DNA of 64,000 nucleotides from positions 62,001 to 126,000 of the forward strand of contig DUBO01000012.1 in assembly GCA_012960245.1 (NCBI GenBank). The letters run 5' to 3'. Source of the DNA: Candidatus Binatota bacterium (GTDB lineage Bacteria > Desulfobacterota > Binatia > UBA1149). A program made the translations under genes and the position numbers. Shown piece by piece: positions 27,869-36,922 of this stretch; the stretch's first letter is position 1, and every line of letters starts with the position of its first letter. The notes under the pieces were generated by a model. It had not been told where the DNA came from. It searched no databases and was given only the letters and a program-made list of their open reading frames with translations.

Positions 27869-29395
27869 ATGAGCTCTACGTCTGACAAGGCAGGATCGCA
27901 GACCGACGAGCAGCAGGTAGCCGTCCGCCGCACAAAACTCCACGCGCTTCGTGAGAACGGCCAGGCGTTTCCCAACGATTTTCGTCGCGACGCCCTCTGC
28001 GGGCCCCTGCGCGAAGAGTACGCGGGCTGGGAAGCCCAAAAACTTGAAAGTGACAGTACTTCTTTCAAGCTGTCGGGCCGGGTCACGGCCATCCGCAGCT
28101 TTGGTAAGACCGTGTTTCTCAACCTGCGCGACGGCTCGGGAGACCTGCAGCTGTTCTGTCGCAGCGCCGATCTCGGTGCCGAGCAGGCGGCGCTGGTCAA
28201 GGAACTCGACATCGGCGACATAGTCGGGACGGAAGGCAGCTTGTTTTTCACGCGCACCGGCGAGCTCACCCTGCGCGCGGCGCAACTGCGCTTGCTGGTC
28301 AAGTCGCTCAGACCGCTGCCCGAAAAATGGCACGGACTCACCGATGTCGAGCAGCGCTATCGCCGCCGTTATGTCGACCTCATCGTCAATCCCGATGCGC
28401 GCGAAGTGTTCAAGCTCAGGGCTGCCGTGGTCGGGCGCGTGCGCGCGTTTCTCCAGGAACGTGATTTCATGGAGGTTGAAACTCCGATGATGCAGTCGGT
28501 GGCCGGGGGCGCGGCGGCGCGGCCCTTCGTGACCCACCACAACACCTTCGACATCGACCTCTACCTGCGCGTAGCGCCCGAGCTCTTTCTCAAGCGCCTC
28601 GTGGTGGGCGGCTTCGAGCGGGTCTTCGAGCTCAACCGCAACTTTCGTAACGAGGGTATCTCGACCCAGCATAACCCCGAGTTTACGATGCTGGAGTTCT
28701 ACCAGGCTTACGCCGACTACGAGGAACTCATGGACCTGACCGAGGAGTTGCTGCGCGACCTGGCCGTCACGGTGCGCGGCAGCGCGGCCTTCAACTGCGG
28801 GGATCTCGAGCTTGATTTTTCTAAGCCCTTTCGGCGCGTGGCGATGACCAGTGCGGTGGCCGAGGCTACCGGCATCAGCGAAGAACAGGCGGCCGACGAG
28901 GGAGAGCTGCAGGCGCTGGCCGACAAGCTGGGCTTGGACAAGCAGGGCCGTAAGCCGGGGCTGGGATTGCTAGCCGACATCTTCGAAGAAGTAGTCGAGC
29001 ACACCCTGCAGCAGCCGGTCTTCGTGACTCGATTTCCGCTCGAAGTGTCGCCCCTGTCGCGTAAATCTGACGATGACCCGCGCTTCGTGGACAGGTTCGA
29101 GTTGTTCATAGGTGGCCGGGAGATTGCCAACGGCTTCTCGGAGCTCAACGACTCCGAGGACCAGATGGAGCGCTTTCAGCAGCAGGCACGGCTGCGCGAG
29201 GCCGGCGACGAAGAGGCCCAGCAGGTGGACGAGGATTACGTGCGCGCGCTGGAGCACGGCCTGCCGCCAACGGCCGGCGAGGGCATAGGAATAGACCGAC
29301 TGGTCATGGTGCTGGCCGGGGTGGAGTCCATACGCGACGTCATACTGTTTCCGCAGCTCAAGCCGGGCGGCCGGGTGGAGTCTAGCAGCAGATGA
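27869..29395 (+). CDS. lysS: Lysyl-tRNA synthetase, class II
   Basis: The 508-residue enzyme has an N-terminal OB-fold anticodon-binding domain (FKLSGRVTAIRSFGKTVFLN) and a class II core with motif 1 around the RYVDLIVNPDAREVF region, motif 2 FRNEGISTQHNPEFTMLEFY, and motif 3 GIGIDRLVMVLAG ending FPQLKP. I took the ATG at 27869 (MSSTSDKAG); the frame is open to 27743, but that part overlaps the probable promoter. It overlaps lolC/E by 4 bases; a lysS-lolC-lolD order is common in this lineage. Confidence 0.96.
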   Translation: MSSTSDKAGSQTDEQQVAVRRTKLHALRENGQAFPNDFRRDALCGPLREEYAGWEAQKLESDSTSFKLSGRVTAIRSFGKTVFLNLRDGSGDLQLFCRSADLGAEQAALVKELDIGDIVGTEGSLFFTRTGELTLRAAQLRLLVKSLRPLPEKWHGLTDVEQRYRRRYVDLIVNPDAREVFKLRAAVVGRVRAFLQERDFMEVETPMMQSVAGGAAARPFVTHHNTFDIDLYLRVAPELFLKRLVVGGFERVFELNRNFRNEGISTQHNPEFTMLEFYQAYADYEELMDLTEELLRDLAVTVRGSAAFNCGDLELDFSKPFRRVAMTSAVAEATGISEEQAADEGELQALADKLGLDKQGRKPGLGLLADIFEEVVEHTLQQPVFVTRFPLEVSPLSRKSDDDPRFVDRFELFIGGREIANGFSELNDSEDQMERFQQQARLREAGDEEAQQVDEDYVRALEHGLPPTAGEGIGIDRLVMVLAGVESIRDVILFPQLKPGGRVESSSR

Positions 29396-30633
29396 GGTGG
29401 GAAGCGTTTGTCGGATTGCGCTACCTGCGCACCCGGCGTTCGGAAGCCTTCGTTTCGGTCATAACCCTGATTTCCACGCTCGGGGTCATGACCGGGGTCA
29501 TGGTCATGGTCATCACCCTGTCGGTCATGACCGGCTTCGAGGAAGACCTGCGCGATCGAATTCTCGGGCTGCACCCGCACCTGCGGGTCGACGGTCGCTT
29601 CGGAGCCGACAATCTCAGTGACGCCGAGGGCGTGGCCGCCCTGCTTCGCGAGGACCCCAGGGTCACCGACGCAGCCCCGGTAGCCAACGGCCAGCTGGTG
29701 TTGTCAGCGTCGGGGAGTCTCTCGGGCGTGTACGCCAGGGGTGTCGATCCGGCCTCGGCGAGCAGCGTGGACGGCATTCGCCCCTACATGGTGTCGGGTT
29801 CGCTCGAAGCCCTGGCTGAGCGCCAGGAGCACGGCCGCTCACGGCTGGGCGGCGTGGTGGTGGGCGCGGCCCTGCTGGATCGCCTGTTGCTCAAGACCGG
29901 CGACCTGGTGACGCTCATGGCTCCATCGTTTATGGCCAGCCCTGTTGGCGCGCTGCCCCGCAGCAGGCGCTTCGTGGTGGTGGGCTCTTTTGATTCGGGG
30001 ATGGCCGAGTACGACAGCGGGTTGCTCTACATGCCCATCAAGGAGGCAGTTCTGCTCATGGGCCTGGAGGGCGGCAGCGGCGTGGAGGCGAGGGTGATCG
30101 ACCCTTACAAGGCAGGCGAGGTGGCCAGCGATCTCAACCTCAAGCTGGGTTTGCCTTACTGGGTGACGAGCTGGACCGAATCACACCGCAACGTTTTCGA
30201 GGCCCTGGCGCTCGAAAAGACCGTGTATTTCCTGGTACTGATGCTCATCATCCTGGTGGCTGCCTTCAACATAGTGGCGACCCTCTACATGGTGGTCATG
30301 GAAAAACGGCGCGACATCGCCGTGCTGCGAACCCTGGGCGCGCGCAGTATGAGCGTGGCTCTGGTCTTCGTGTGCAAGGGCATGATTATAGCCACGGTGG
30401 GCACCGGACTGGGCGCTCTTTTCGGCTGGCTGATCTGCCTGGGGCTCGATCAGTACGAGTGGATAAAGCTTCCCGAGGGCGTTTTTTACGTCAGCAGGCT
30501 GCCGGTGCGCATAGTACTGGCCAACTTCCTGGCGGTGATGGGCGCCGCCATGACCCTGTGCCTGGCGGCTGCGATCTTTCCTGCCCGCAAGGCCGTGGGG
30601 GTCGTACCCGTGGACGTGCTGCGCTATGAGTGA
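29392..30633 (+). CDS. LolC/LolE-family lipoprotein-releasing permease
   Basis: This 413-residue protein is the membrane part of the Lol ABC system that extracts lipoproteins from the inner membrane. It has the MacB/LolC layout: N-terminal TM helix after FVGLRYLRTRRSEAFVSVIT, a large periplasmic domain (about 50-260), and three C-terminal TM helices with the FtsX-like MEKRRDIAVLRTLGAR loop. Only one such gene is present next to lolD, whereas E. coli has lolC and lolE; it may act as a homodimer, as in other bacteria with a single copy. Confidence 0.92.
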   Translation: MRWEAFVGLRYLRTRRSEAFVSVITLISTLGVMTGVMVMVITLSVMTGFEEDLRDRILGLHPHLRVDGRFGADNLSDAEGVAALLREDPRVTDAAPVANGQLVLSASGSLSGVYARGVDPASASSVDGIRPYMVSGSLEALAERQEHGRSRLGGVVVGAALLDRLLLKTGDLVTLMAPSFMASPVGALPRSRRFVVVGSFDSGMAEYDSGLLYMPIKEAVLLMGLEGGSGVEARVIDPYKAGEVASDLNLKLGLPYWVTSWTESHRNVFEALALEKTVYFLVLMLIILVAAFNIVATLYMVVMEKRRDIAVLRTLGARSMSVALVFVCKGMIIATVGTGLGALFGWLICLGLDQYEWIKLPEGVFYVSRLPVRIVLANFLAVMGAAMTLCLAAAIFPARKAVGVVPVDVLRYE

Positions 30634-31378
30634 CGGTGCTCGGACTATATCCGGGGACATGACCGGGGGCATACTGGTCGGCCAGGGGCTCACCCGTCGT
30701 TTTGACGACGGCGAAAGAGTCATCGAAGTACTGGTCAATGTCTGCCTCGAGGTAGAAAGGGGAGAGAGCGTGGCAGTGGTAGGGGAGTCCGGGGTGGGCA
30801 AGAGCACGCTTTTGCACCTTCTGTCAGGGCTCGATAATCCCGATTCGGGTCGGGTTATGCTCGACGGTCAAGACTTGTTTGCCCAGGATGCGGCGGGGCT
30901 GGCCGACCTGCGCAATCGAAGTATCGGTTTCGTGTTCCAGTTTCACCACCTCATGGGAGATTTTGACGCCGTGGAGAACGTAATGATGCCGTTGCTCATC
31001 GGCGGCATGGGCAGGACCGAGGCAAGTGGGAAGGCCGTCGAACTGCTCGAGCGGGTCGGGCTGGGAGAACGCCTGCACCACCGCCCAGCCGAACTGTCGG
31101 GCGGAGAACAGCAACGCGTTGCTGTTGCCCGCGCCCTGGTCGCCCGGCCGGCCGTGGTGTTTGCCGACGAGCCCACTGGCAACCTCGACCCCCAGGCCAC
31201 CGTCGAGGTGCAGCAACTGCTGGACGAGGTCCGCAGGGAAGCCAATTGCGCGATGGTGGTAGCTACCCACGATCCTGTCATGGCCGCCCGCGCTGATCGT
31301 GTTCTGCGCCTGGCCGACGGGACTCTATCGCCGGAGACGCCGGCCGGTAAAAAGGCGTCCGGGAGGGCGGTGTCTTGA
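30626..31378 (+). CDS. lolD: Lipoprotein-releasing ABC ATPase LolD
   Basis: The 250-residue ATPase has Walker A GESGVGKSTLLHLL, the Q-loop region VFQFHHLMGDFDAVENV, signature LSGGEQQRVAVARAL, Walker B VVFADEPTGNLD and the switch His in VVATHD. The N-terminus is about 15 residues longer than in E. coli LolD. The ATG lies 8 bases inside the lolC/E end. The stop overlaps the TTG start of bamA. Confidence 0.95.
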   Translation: MSDGARTISGDMTGGILVGQGLTRRFDDGERVIEVLVNVCLEVERGESVAVVGESGVGKSTLLHLLSGLDNPDSGRVMLDGQDLFAQDAAGLADLRNRSIGFVFQFHHLMGDFDAVENVMMPLLIGGMGRTEASGKAVELLERVGLGERLHHRPAELSGGEQQRVAVARALVARPAVVFADEPTGNLDPQATVEVQQLLDEVRREANCAMVVATHDPVMAARADRVLRLADGTLSPETPAGKKASGRAVS

Positions 31379-33726
31379 AGTCACAGCGCTTGATTCCCGG
31401 AATTCGGGTTTTCCTTGCCGTGACTGCCTGCGTAGTGCTGGCTACCGTGGGGCCTGTTGACGCGGCGACGGTCAGCAAGATCAGTGTAGAAGGCACCGAG
31501 CGTGTCGATGAAGGCCCGCTGCGGGTAGAGATCAACCTGGCCGTAGGCCGGTCGCTCGACGAAGAAACGGTCGACGCAGATATCAAGGCCCTTTATGGCA
31601 TGGGTTTCTTCGAACAGGTGTGGGTCACCAGCCGCGAGTTGCCCGGTGGTGTTGAGATTGTCTACCACGTGCGCGAGCGCCCATGGGTTTCGGGCTTGGT
31701 TTTTGAGGGGGTAAGCAAGGTTGCGGTCGAAGACCTGCAGGCTGTGGTAAACGTGAACGAGCGCACCATGCTCGACCCGGACGCGGTGCTGGCGGGGCTG
31801 GTCGAAGCCCGCAAGCTCTACTCGAGCGAGGGCTACCCCGACGCGGCTATCGAGTACAGTGTCGCTCTCGATGATGAGAACCAGGCGGTAGTGACATGGA
31901 CGGTTGACGAAGGAGAACTGGTTCGCGTCGACGAAATCCTTTTCGAGGGAGTGACTGCCTTCAAGCATCGCAAGCTGCGCAAGTTGATGACCACCCGCAC
32001 CAAGTGGTTTCTTTCTTTCCTGACCGGGGCGGGCCTGCTCAACGAAGACGAGCTCGCTACTGACGTGGAGCGGGTGCAGGCCTTCTACTACGACCACGGC
32101 TACGTGAGGGTGCGAGTCGACGAACCTGTAATTTCGCGTGACGGCGATGAACTCACGGTCACCATCAAGGTAAACGAAGGGCCGCTTCACCACGTAGGTG
32201 AGGTCAATTTTGAGGGCGACCTCGTCATCGACGACGATCTGTTACGCGCCGCAGCTGGCCTGGTGTCGGGCGACGTTTTCAGTCCCAGCGCCTTGCGCGA
32301 AGCGGTGTTCTCACTGGTAGAAGTCTACGGCAACCAAGGCTACGCGTTTGCCGATGTAGAGCCGCGTAGCCGCGTTGACCCGGAAACCCACCTCGTTGAT
32401 CTCCGCTTCGCGTGTACCAGCGGGGCGGTAGTTAACGTTCGCCGCATTGACATCCGAGGCAACACAAAGACCAGGGATAAGGTCATTCGCCGCGAGCTGT
32501 TGCTCAGGGAAGGCGTGCGTTTTTCGGGCACGGGCCTGAGGGAAAGCAAGGACGAGGTTCAGCGGACCGGCCTTTTTGAGTCGGTGGAGCTCATCACCCA
32601 GCGTACCGACCAGGAAGACGAGCTCGACCTGCTTGTGCAGGTGAGCGAGGGGCGAACGGGCACCTTCGCGGCTGGTGCCGGTTTCAGTTCGGCCGACCAG
32701 GTGTTGTTCAATGCACGTATTTCCGAGCGCAACCTTTTCGGTCGCGGCCAGCGCCTGGTGCTCAACGCCGACGTGGGCAGCATCAGACAGAATTTCCAGT
32801 TCGGGCTCACCGAACCCTGGTGGAAGGACAAGCCGCTCAGCCTCGGCATTGATCTTTTTGACTGGAGCCTGGAGTTCGACAGGTTTACCCGTGGCGGAAC
32901 CGGTGGTGCCTTGCGCGCGTCTTATCCGTTGCGGGATCTTGGCCTGACCGGTATCGCCGGCCTGTCGACGCAGCACGTGAGGGCGGGGTTGGAATACAGG
33001 CTGGAAGAGGCGGTCATCGACGGGGTCAGCGGTCGACCTTTGCCCAGCGTTAAGGACCAGGAAGGCACCAGCCTCACCAGCAGTATATCGCCCACTTTGT
33101 CGCGTAACACGCTAGACCACCCCTTCGATCCAACGCGGGGCTCGCGCATCATAATCAACGCTGAGATCGCGGGGCTGGGCGGGGAGTCAGATTTTTTCAA
33201 GGTGGAGCTGTCGGGCCGCTGGTACTTTCCGATTTACACGACGCAGGCTGGCAACGTCATCAATTGGGCGCTGGGCACGCGCCTGGGTTACGGCGTGGGC
33301 GACACCGGCAACAGCGGCGAGGAACTACCGTTGTTTGAGCGCTATTTTCCCGGCGGCATCAACAGCCTGCGGGGTTATGATCCGAGGAGCCTCGGGCCGC
33401 TCGAAGAGTATTGCGACAACACGGGTAACGAGCGCAACTGCTTCGAGGAGTCGGTGGGTGGTAGCCAGCAGCTCATCGTCAACAACGAAGTCATCTTTCC
33501 TATATTCAGCGAAGCCGGCCTCAAGGGCGTCATGTTCGTTGACAGTGGCAACGCCTGGACCGCCTCCGACGGCATAGATCCCGGTGACATAATGTACTCG
33601 GTTGGCTGGGGGGTGCGATGGCTTTCTCCCATGGGCCCGTTACGCGTTGAGATTGGTTACCCGCTTCGAAAGCGTGAAGGAGACAGCGCTAGCGTGGTGT
33701 CGTTCTCCTTTGGCGCGCCCTTCTGA
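31375..33726 (+). CDS. bamA: Outer-membrane protein assembly factor BamA
   Basis: BamA inserts beta-barrel proteins. The 783-residue precursor has a signal peptide (hydrophobic about 12-30, site near VDAA), five POTRA domains (the first starts VSKISVEGTERVDEG, later ones VNVRRIDIRGNTKTRDKVIRREL), and a C-terminal Omp85 barrel with NLFGRGQRLVLNADVG, YFPGGINSLRGYDPRSLGP and WLSPMGPLRVEIGYPL. It ends in Phe, as expected for the beta signal. The start is TTG overlapping the lolD stop. Confidence 0.95.
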   Translation: MKSQRLIPGIRVFLAVTACVVLATVGPVDAATVSKISVEGTERVDEGPLRVEINLAVGRSLDEETVDADIKALYGMGFFEQVWVTSRELPGGVEIVYHVRERPWVSGLVFEGVSKVAVEDLQAVVNVNERTMLDPDAVLAGLVEARKLYSSEGYPDAAIEYSVALDDENQAVVTWTVDEGELVRVDEILFEGVTAFKHRKLRKLMTTRTKWFLSFLTGAGLLNEDELATDVERVQAFYYDHGYVRVRVDEPVISRDGDELTVTIKVNEGPLHHVGEVNFEGDLVIDDDLLRAAAGLVSGDVFSPSALREAVFSLVEVYGNQGYAFADVEPRSRVDPETHLVDLRFACTSGAVVNVRRIDIRGNTKTRDKVIRRELLLREGVRFSGTGLRESKDEVQRTGLFESVELITQRTDQEDELDLLVQVSEGRTGTFAAGAGFSSADQVLFNARISERNLFGRGQRLVLNADVGSIRQNFQFGLTEPWWKDKPLSLGIDLFDWSLEFDRFTRGGTGGALRASYPLRDLGLTGIAGLSTQHVRAGLEYRLEEAVIDGVSGRPLPSVKDQEGTSLTSSISPTLSRNTLDHPFDPTRGSRIIINAEIAGLGGESDFFKVELSGRWYFPIYTTQAGNVINWALGTRLGYGVGDTGNSGEELPLFERYFPGGINSLRGYDPRSLGPLEEYCDNTGNERNCFEESVGGSQQLIVNNEVIFPIFSEAGLKGVMFVDSGNAWTASDGIDPGDIMYSVGWGVRWLSPMGPLRVEIGYPLRKREGDSASVVSFSFGAPF

Positions 33727-33766
33727 TAGTGAAGAAAAACATCGACCTGGAGTAAATATAGTCATC

Positions 33767-34288
33767 ATGAAACGCCAACTTGCTTTTCTAGCCCTCTCAG
33801 TTCTGCTCGCCGTACCCGCAGGCGCCGGCGCCGAGGACCTCAAGATCGGTTACGTGATCACCCAGCGCCTGCTGGTCGAGACCGAGATCGGCGGTCGTGC
33901 CGCCGATCGCCTGGCCGAGGAAATGAAGCAGGCAAAGGAAACGCTGGGTGGCAAAGTCGACGAGCTCAAGGAACTCGAAGAAGACCTCAAGAAGCGCGCG
34001 ATGGTGCTGGCCGATGACGAGCGTACCCGCCTGACGACCCAGTACGAAGATGGCGTGACCGATATCAAGAGGCTCAACGAAGATATGCAGGCGCGCTTCA
34101 AGAAGATCGAGATGGAAGTCATGGTCGAGGTGCAGGAAGTCATCCGCGATGTAATTGACGAGTGGGGCAAGGCCAACGGTTACGACCTCATACTGGACGC
34201 TTCTACGCTCGTGTACGTGTCTAACAAGGCCGATGTTACCGGCAAGATAATAAAAGCCGTAGACGAGAGCGTTCAAGAGGGTCAGTGA
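33767..34288 (+). CDS. skp: Periplasmic chaperone Skp (OmpH family)
   Basis: The 173-residue precursor has a clear signal peptide (MKRQLAFLALSVLLAVPAGA, site near GAGA) and then the OmpH pattern: IGYVITQRLLVETE, a long charged coiled coil (about 45-140), and a C-terminal NGYDLILDASTLVYVSNKAD. Skp keeps unfolded outer-membrane proteins soluble for BamA. I chose the ATG at 33767, preceded by a GGAG stretch; the frame is open back into bamA. It overlaps lpxA by 4 bases. Confidence 0.93.
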   Translation: MKRQLAFLALSVLLAVPAGAGAEDLKIGYVITQRLLVETEIGGRAADRLAEEMKQAKETLGGKVDELKELEEDLKKRAMVLADDERTRLTTQYEDGVTDIKRLNEDMQARFKKIEMEVMVEVQEVIRDVIDEWGKANGYDLILDASTLVYVSNKADVTGKIIKAVDESVQEGQ

Positions 34289-35100
34289 GCCGGGCTGCAT
34301 CTCCTTCGAAGAGCGCGCCAGCCGGCGATATTCATCCCACGGCTATCGTCGAAGAAGGTGCCCGCATGGGAGCCGGCACCACGGTGGGTGCTTACACGGT
34401 CATAGGCGCGGGCGTAACGCTGGGTGCCAACTGCACGGTGGGCCCGCACGTTGTCATCGAGGGCGATACCACAATCGGCGACGGTAACAGGATCCTGCAG
34501 TTTGCCTCGGTGGGGGGGCCGCCACAGGACCTCAAGTACAACGACGAACCGACCCGTCTCGAAATCGGAAACGGCAACACCATTCGCGAGTTTGTTACTC
34601 TCAACCGCGGCACCGAGGAAGGGGGCGGCGTCACACGGATAGGCAATAGCAACTTAATGATGGCGTACTGCCACGTTGCCCACGACTGTCGCGTCGGCGA
34701 CGGCGTGGTACTGGCCAACGCGGCCACCCTGGCCGGCCATGTGTACCTCGAAGACTTTGCCATAGTGGGCGGCCTGGTAGCCATTCATCAGTTCGTGCGC
34801 ATCGGCAGCTCGGTGATCCTCGGTGGTGGGTCGATGGTGACACTGGACGTGCCCCCGTTTTGCATGGCGGCGGGAGATCGCGCCAAGCTGCACGGACTCA
34901 ATACCGTCGGGTTGAAGCGCCGAGGCTTCGAAGACCAGGCGCTCAAAGACCTGAGGGCTGCCTACCGGGTGCTCTTCCAGGAATCCAACAAGCTGGCCGA
35001 TGCGCTGGCCCTGTTGCGCGAGCGCTACGCCGATTCCGAAAAAGTCATGGCAATGGTTGACTTCATAGCGGCCTCCGAACGCGGCATCTGCCGCCAGTAG
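34285..35100 (+). CDS. lpxA: UDP-N-acetylglucosamine acyltransferase LpxA
   Basis: LpxA adds the first hydroxyacyl chain in lipid A synthesis. The 271-residue protein has a left-handed beta-helix of hexapeptide repeats (IHPTAIVEEGARMGAGTTVG onward) with the catalytic His in MMAYCHVAHDCRVGDG, and a helical C-terminus (LKRRGFEDQALKDLRAAYRV). The N-terminus is about 10 residues longer than in E. coli. The start is GTG, overlapping skp. The usual lpxD and fabZ between skp and lpxA are missing. Confidence 0.95.
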   Translation: MSRAASPSKSAPAGDIHPTAIVEEGARMGAGTTVGAYTVIGAGVTLGANCTVGPHVVIEGDTTIGDGNRILQFASVGGPPQDLKYNDEPTRLEIGNGNTIREFVTLNRGTEEGGGVTRIGNSNLMMAYCHVAHDCRVGDGVVLANAATLAGHVYLEDFAIVGGLVAIHQFVRIGSSVILGGGSMVTLDVPPFCMAAGDRAKLHGLNTVGLKRRGFEDQALKDLRAAYRVLFQESNKLADALALLRERYADSEKVMAMVDFIAASERGICRQ

Positions 35101-35107
35101 CCCGGAC

Positions 35108-35938
35108 GTGGAACGACTGGGCCTGATTGCGGGCAACGGGAACTTTCCGCTGCTGTTTGCCCGAGAGGCGCGCAGCCGTGGCTGCGTTCTCACCGCCGTC
35201 GCCCACCGCGACGAGACCGACCCCGCGTTGGCTGCCCTGGTCGACGACCTGCGTTGGATACGCGTGGGCCAGGTTGGCCGCATGATCAATTGTTTCAAGC
35301 GAGCGGGCGTGAGCCGGGCGGTTATGGTGGGCGGTATCAACAAGGTGCGTAGCCTCGCATCGCTGCGGCCCGACTGGCGCGGCCTGCGCCTGATCGCTGG
35401 GGCCGCTGGCCGTGGCGATGACTCCTTGTTGAGGGCACTGGCTGCTGAACTCGAGGGCGAAGGCATAGAGGTAGTGTCTTCCACCCTGTTTCTTGATCGC
35501 CTGCTGGTCGAGGCCGGGCACGTCACCGGCCCGCGACCTTCGCCCGAACTGCTGGCCGACATTCGCGTTGGTTGCAGGGTGCTGGCCGCCCTCGGTGAGC
35601 TCGATGTCGGCCAGTCGGTGGTCGTCGAAAACGGAGTGGTGTTGGCAGTTGAGGCAATAGAAGGCACCGACGCCGCGGCGAGGCGCGCGGGCGAACTCGG
35701 GCGCGGTCGCGCCGTGTTGGTCAAGGGGGCAAAGCGAGGCCAGGACCTGCGCTTCGACCTGCCCGCTGCCGGAACCCGGACCATAAAGGTGATGAAAGAG
35801 TCCGGCGTCGCGGCCCTGGCCCTGCGCGCGGGCTCAACGATAATAGTGGACGACGAAGGCTTCGCCGAGGCGGCCCGGGCCGCGGGAGTCAGCGTGCTGG
35901 GCTGGACGGGCGACGGCGAGGTTCCGGGAATTGGCTGA
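35108..35938 (+). CDS. lpxI: UDP-2,3-diacylglucosamine pyrophosphatase LpxI
   Basis: LpxI (DUF1009) makes 2,3-diacylglucosamine-1-phosphate and replaces LpxH in many alpha- and delta-type proteobacteria. The 276-residue chain begins MERLGLIAGNGNFPLLFAR and shows VMVGGINKVRSL, DDSLLRALAAELE, STLFLDRLL, then VVVENGVVLAVEAIEGTDAA and DLRFDLPAAGTRTIKVMKES, all family hallmarks. It lies between lpxA and lpxB, whose reactions flank it. The start is GTG. Confidence 0.95.
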   Translation: MERLGLIAGNGNFPLLFAREARSRGCVLTAVAHRDETDPALAALVDDLRWIRVGQVGRMINCFKRAGVSRAVMVGGINKVRSLASLRPDWRGLRLIAGAAGRGDDSLLRALAAELEGEGIEVVSSTLFLDRLLVEAGHVTGPRPSPELLADIRVGCRVLAALGELDVGQSVVVENGVVLAVEAIEGTDAAARRAGELGRGRAVLVKGAKRGQDLRFDLPAAGTRTIKVMKESGVAALALRAGSTIIVDDEGFAEAARAAGVSVLGWTGDGEVPGIG

Positions 35939-36905
35939 CGCTGAAGCGACTACAGCGCTGCGCGCAGGCGTAGCCGGGGCGGGGCACCTGGGCACCTGGC
36001 ACGCCCGCAAGTATGCCGAGCTGGCCAACGTTGAACTCGTGGCCGTGTACGACGTGGACGGTGACAAGGCCGCCCAGCTCGCCGCGGAGCTCGGTTGTCG
36101 CGTGGCAGTTGACGAAACCGATCTCTATTCCTCCGTTGACGTGTTGAGCGTGGCCGTGCCCACCGTTGCCCACGAGCAGGTGGGGGTCGCTGCCCTGCAG
36201 GCCGGGGTGCACCTGCTCATGGAAAAACCCCTGGCTCACGATCTCGAGTCGGGCAGGCGAATCGCGGCTGCCGCCACCGCGGCGCAGCGAGTGTTGCAGG
36301 TCGGCCACCTCGAGCGTTTCAACCCGGTGTTCAGCAGCTTGAAAGAAACCGTTGACGAAGCCCGCTTCATCGAGTGCCATCGCTTGTCGCCGTTCGCCGG
36401 CCGCGGCACCGACGTGGACGTGGTGCGCGACGTGATGATCCACGATCTTGATCTTGTCGAGTACCTCGTTGGCAAGCCAGTGGTGTCGATCGAAGGAATA
36501 GGCGTACCCGTGCTGAGCGACACCATCGATATCGCCAACGTACGACTTCGCTTCGAGGGCGGCTGCGTGGCCAACATGACCGCAAGTCGAGTGAGCCTGA
36601 AAAAGGAACGCAAGATGCGCGTATTCCAGGAAGACGCCTACGTTTCGATAGATTTTGACAGCGGTCGTGTGATGGTCGCCCGCAGGGGCTCCGAGCCACG
36701 TGACCCCGCCCGGCCCATGTCGGGCATAGAGGCCGAGGAAACCTTGCTCTCGAGTGGCGACCCCTTAAAAACACAGGTGCAGGCCTTCCTCGACTGCGTG
36801 CGCACGGGGAGCAAGCCGGTGGTAGATGGCGAACAGGGGCTTCGCGCGCTCGAACTGGCCGAGCGCGTCGTGCAAGCCCTGGAGGTACCAGGGGACTTGA
36901 GCTGA
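35931..36905 (+). CDS. Gfo/Idh/MocA-family oxidoreductase in the lpx run
   Basis: The 324-residue protein has an N-terminal Rossmann fold (GVAGAGHLGTWHARKYAEL), the family EKPL motif with the catalytic lysine (GVHLLMEKPLAHDLESG), VLQVGHLERFNPVFSSL, and the second domain with IHDLDLVEYLVGKPV. Genes of this type sit next to lpxA and lpxB in many bacteria. One characterised member, GnnA, oxidises the GlcNAc 3-OH so that GnnB can make the diamino sugar. No GnnB aminotransferase is present here, so that role is uncertain. It overlaps lpxI by 8 bases. Confidence 0.88.
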   Translation: MADAEATTALRAGVAGAGHLGTWHARKYAELANVELVAVYDVDGDKAAQLAAELGCRVAVDETDLYSSVDVLSVAVPTVAHEQVGVAALQAGVHLLMEKPLAHDLESGRRIAAAATAAQRVLQVGHLERFNPVFSSLKETVDEARFIECHRLSPFAGRGTDVDVVRDVMIHDLDLVEYLVGKPVVSIEGIGVPVLSDTIDIANVRLRFEGGCVANMTASRVSLKKERKMRVFQEDAYVSIDFDSGRVMVARRGSEPRDPARPMSGIEAEETLLSSGDPLKTQVQAFLDCVRTGSKPVVDGEQGLRALELAERVVQALEVPGDLS

Positions 36906-36922
36906 GTACCGCGGGCTCCAGG

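Noticed and set aside
33602-33766. N-terminal extension of Skp inside bamA
   Set aside because: A clear signal peptide begins at the ATG at 33767, so the upstream part is a bamA shadow.
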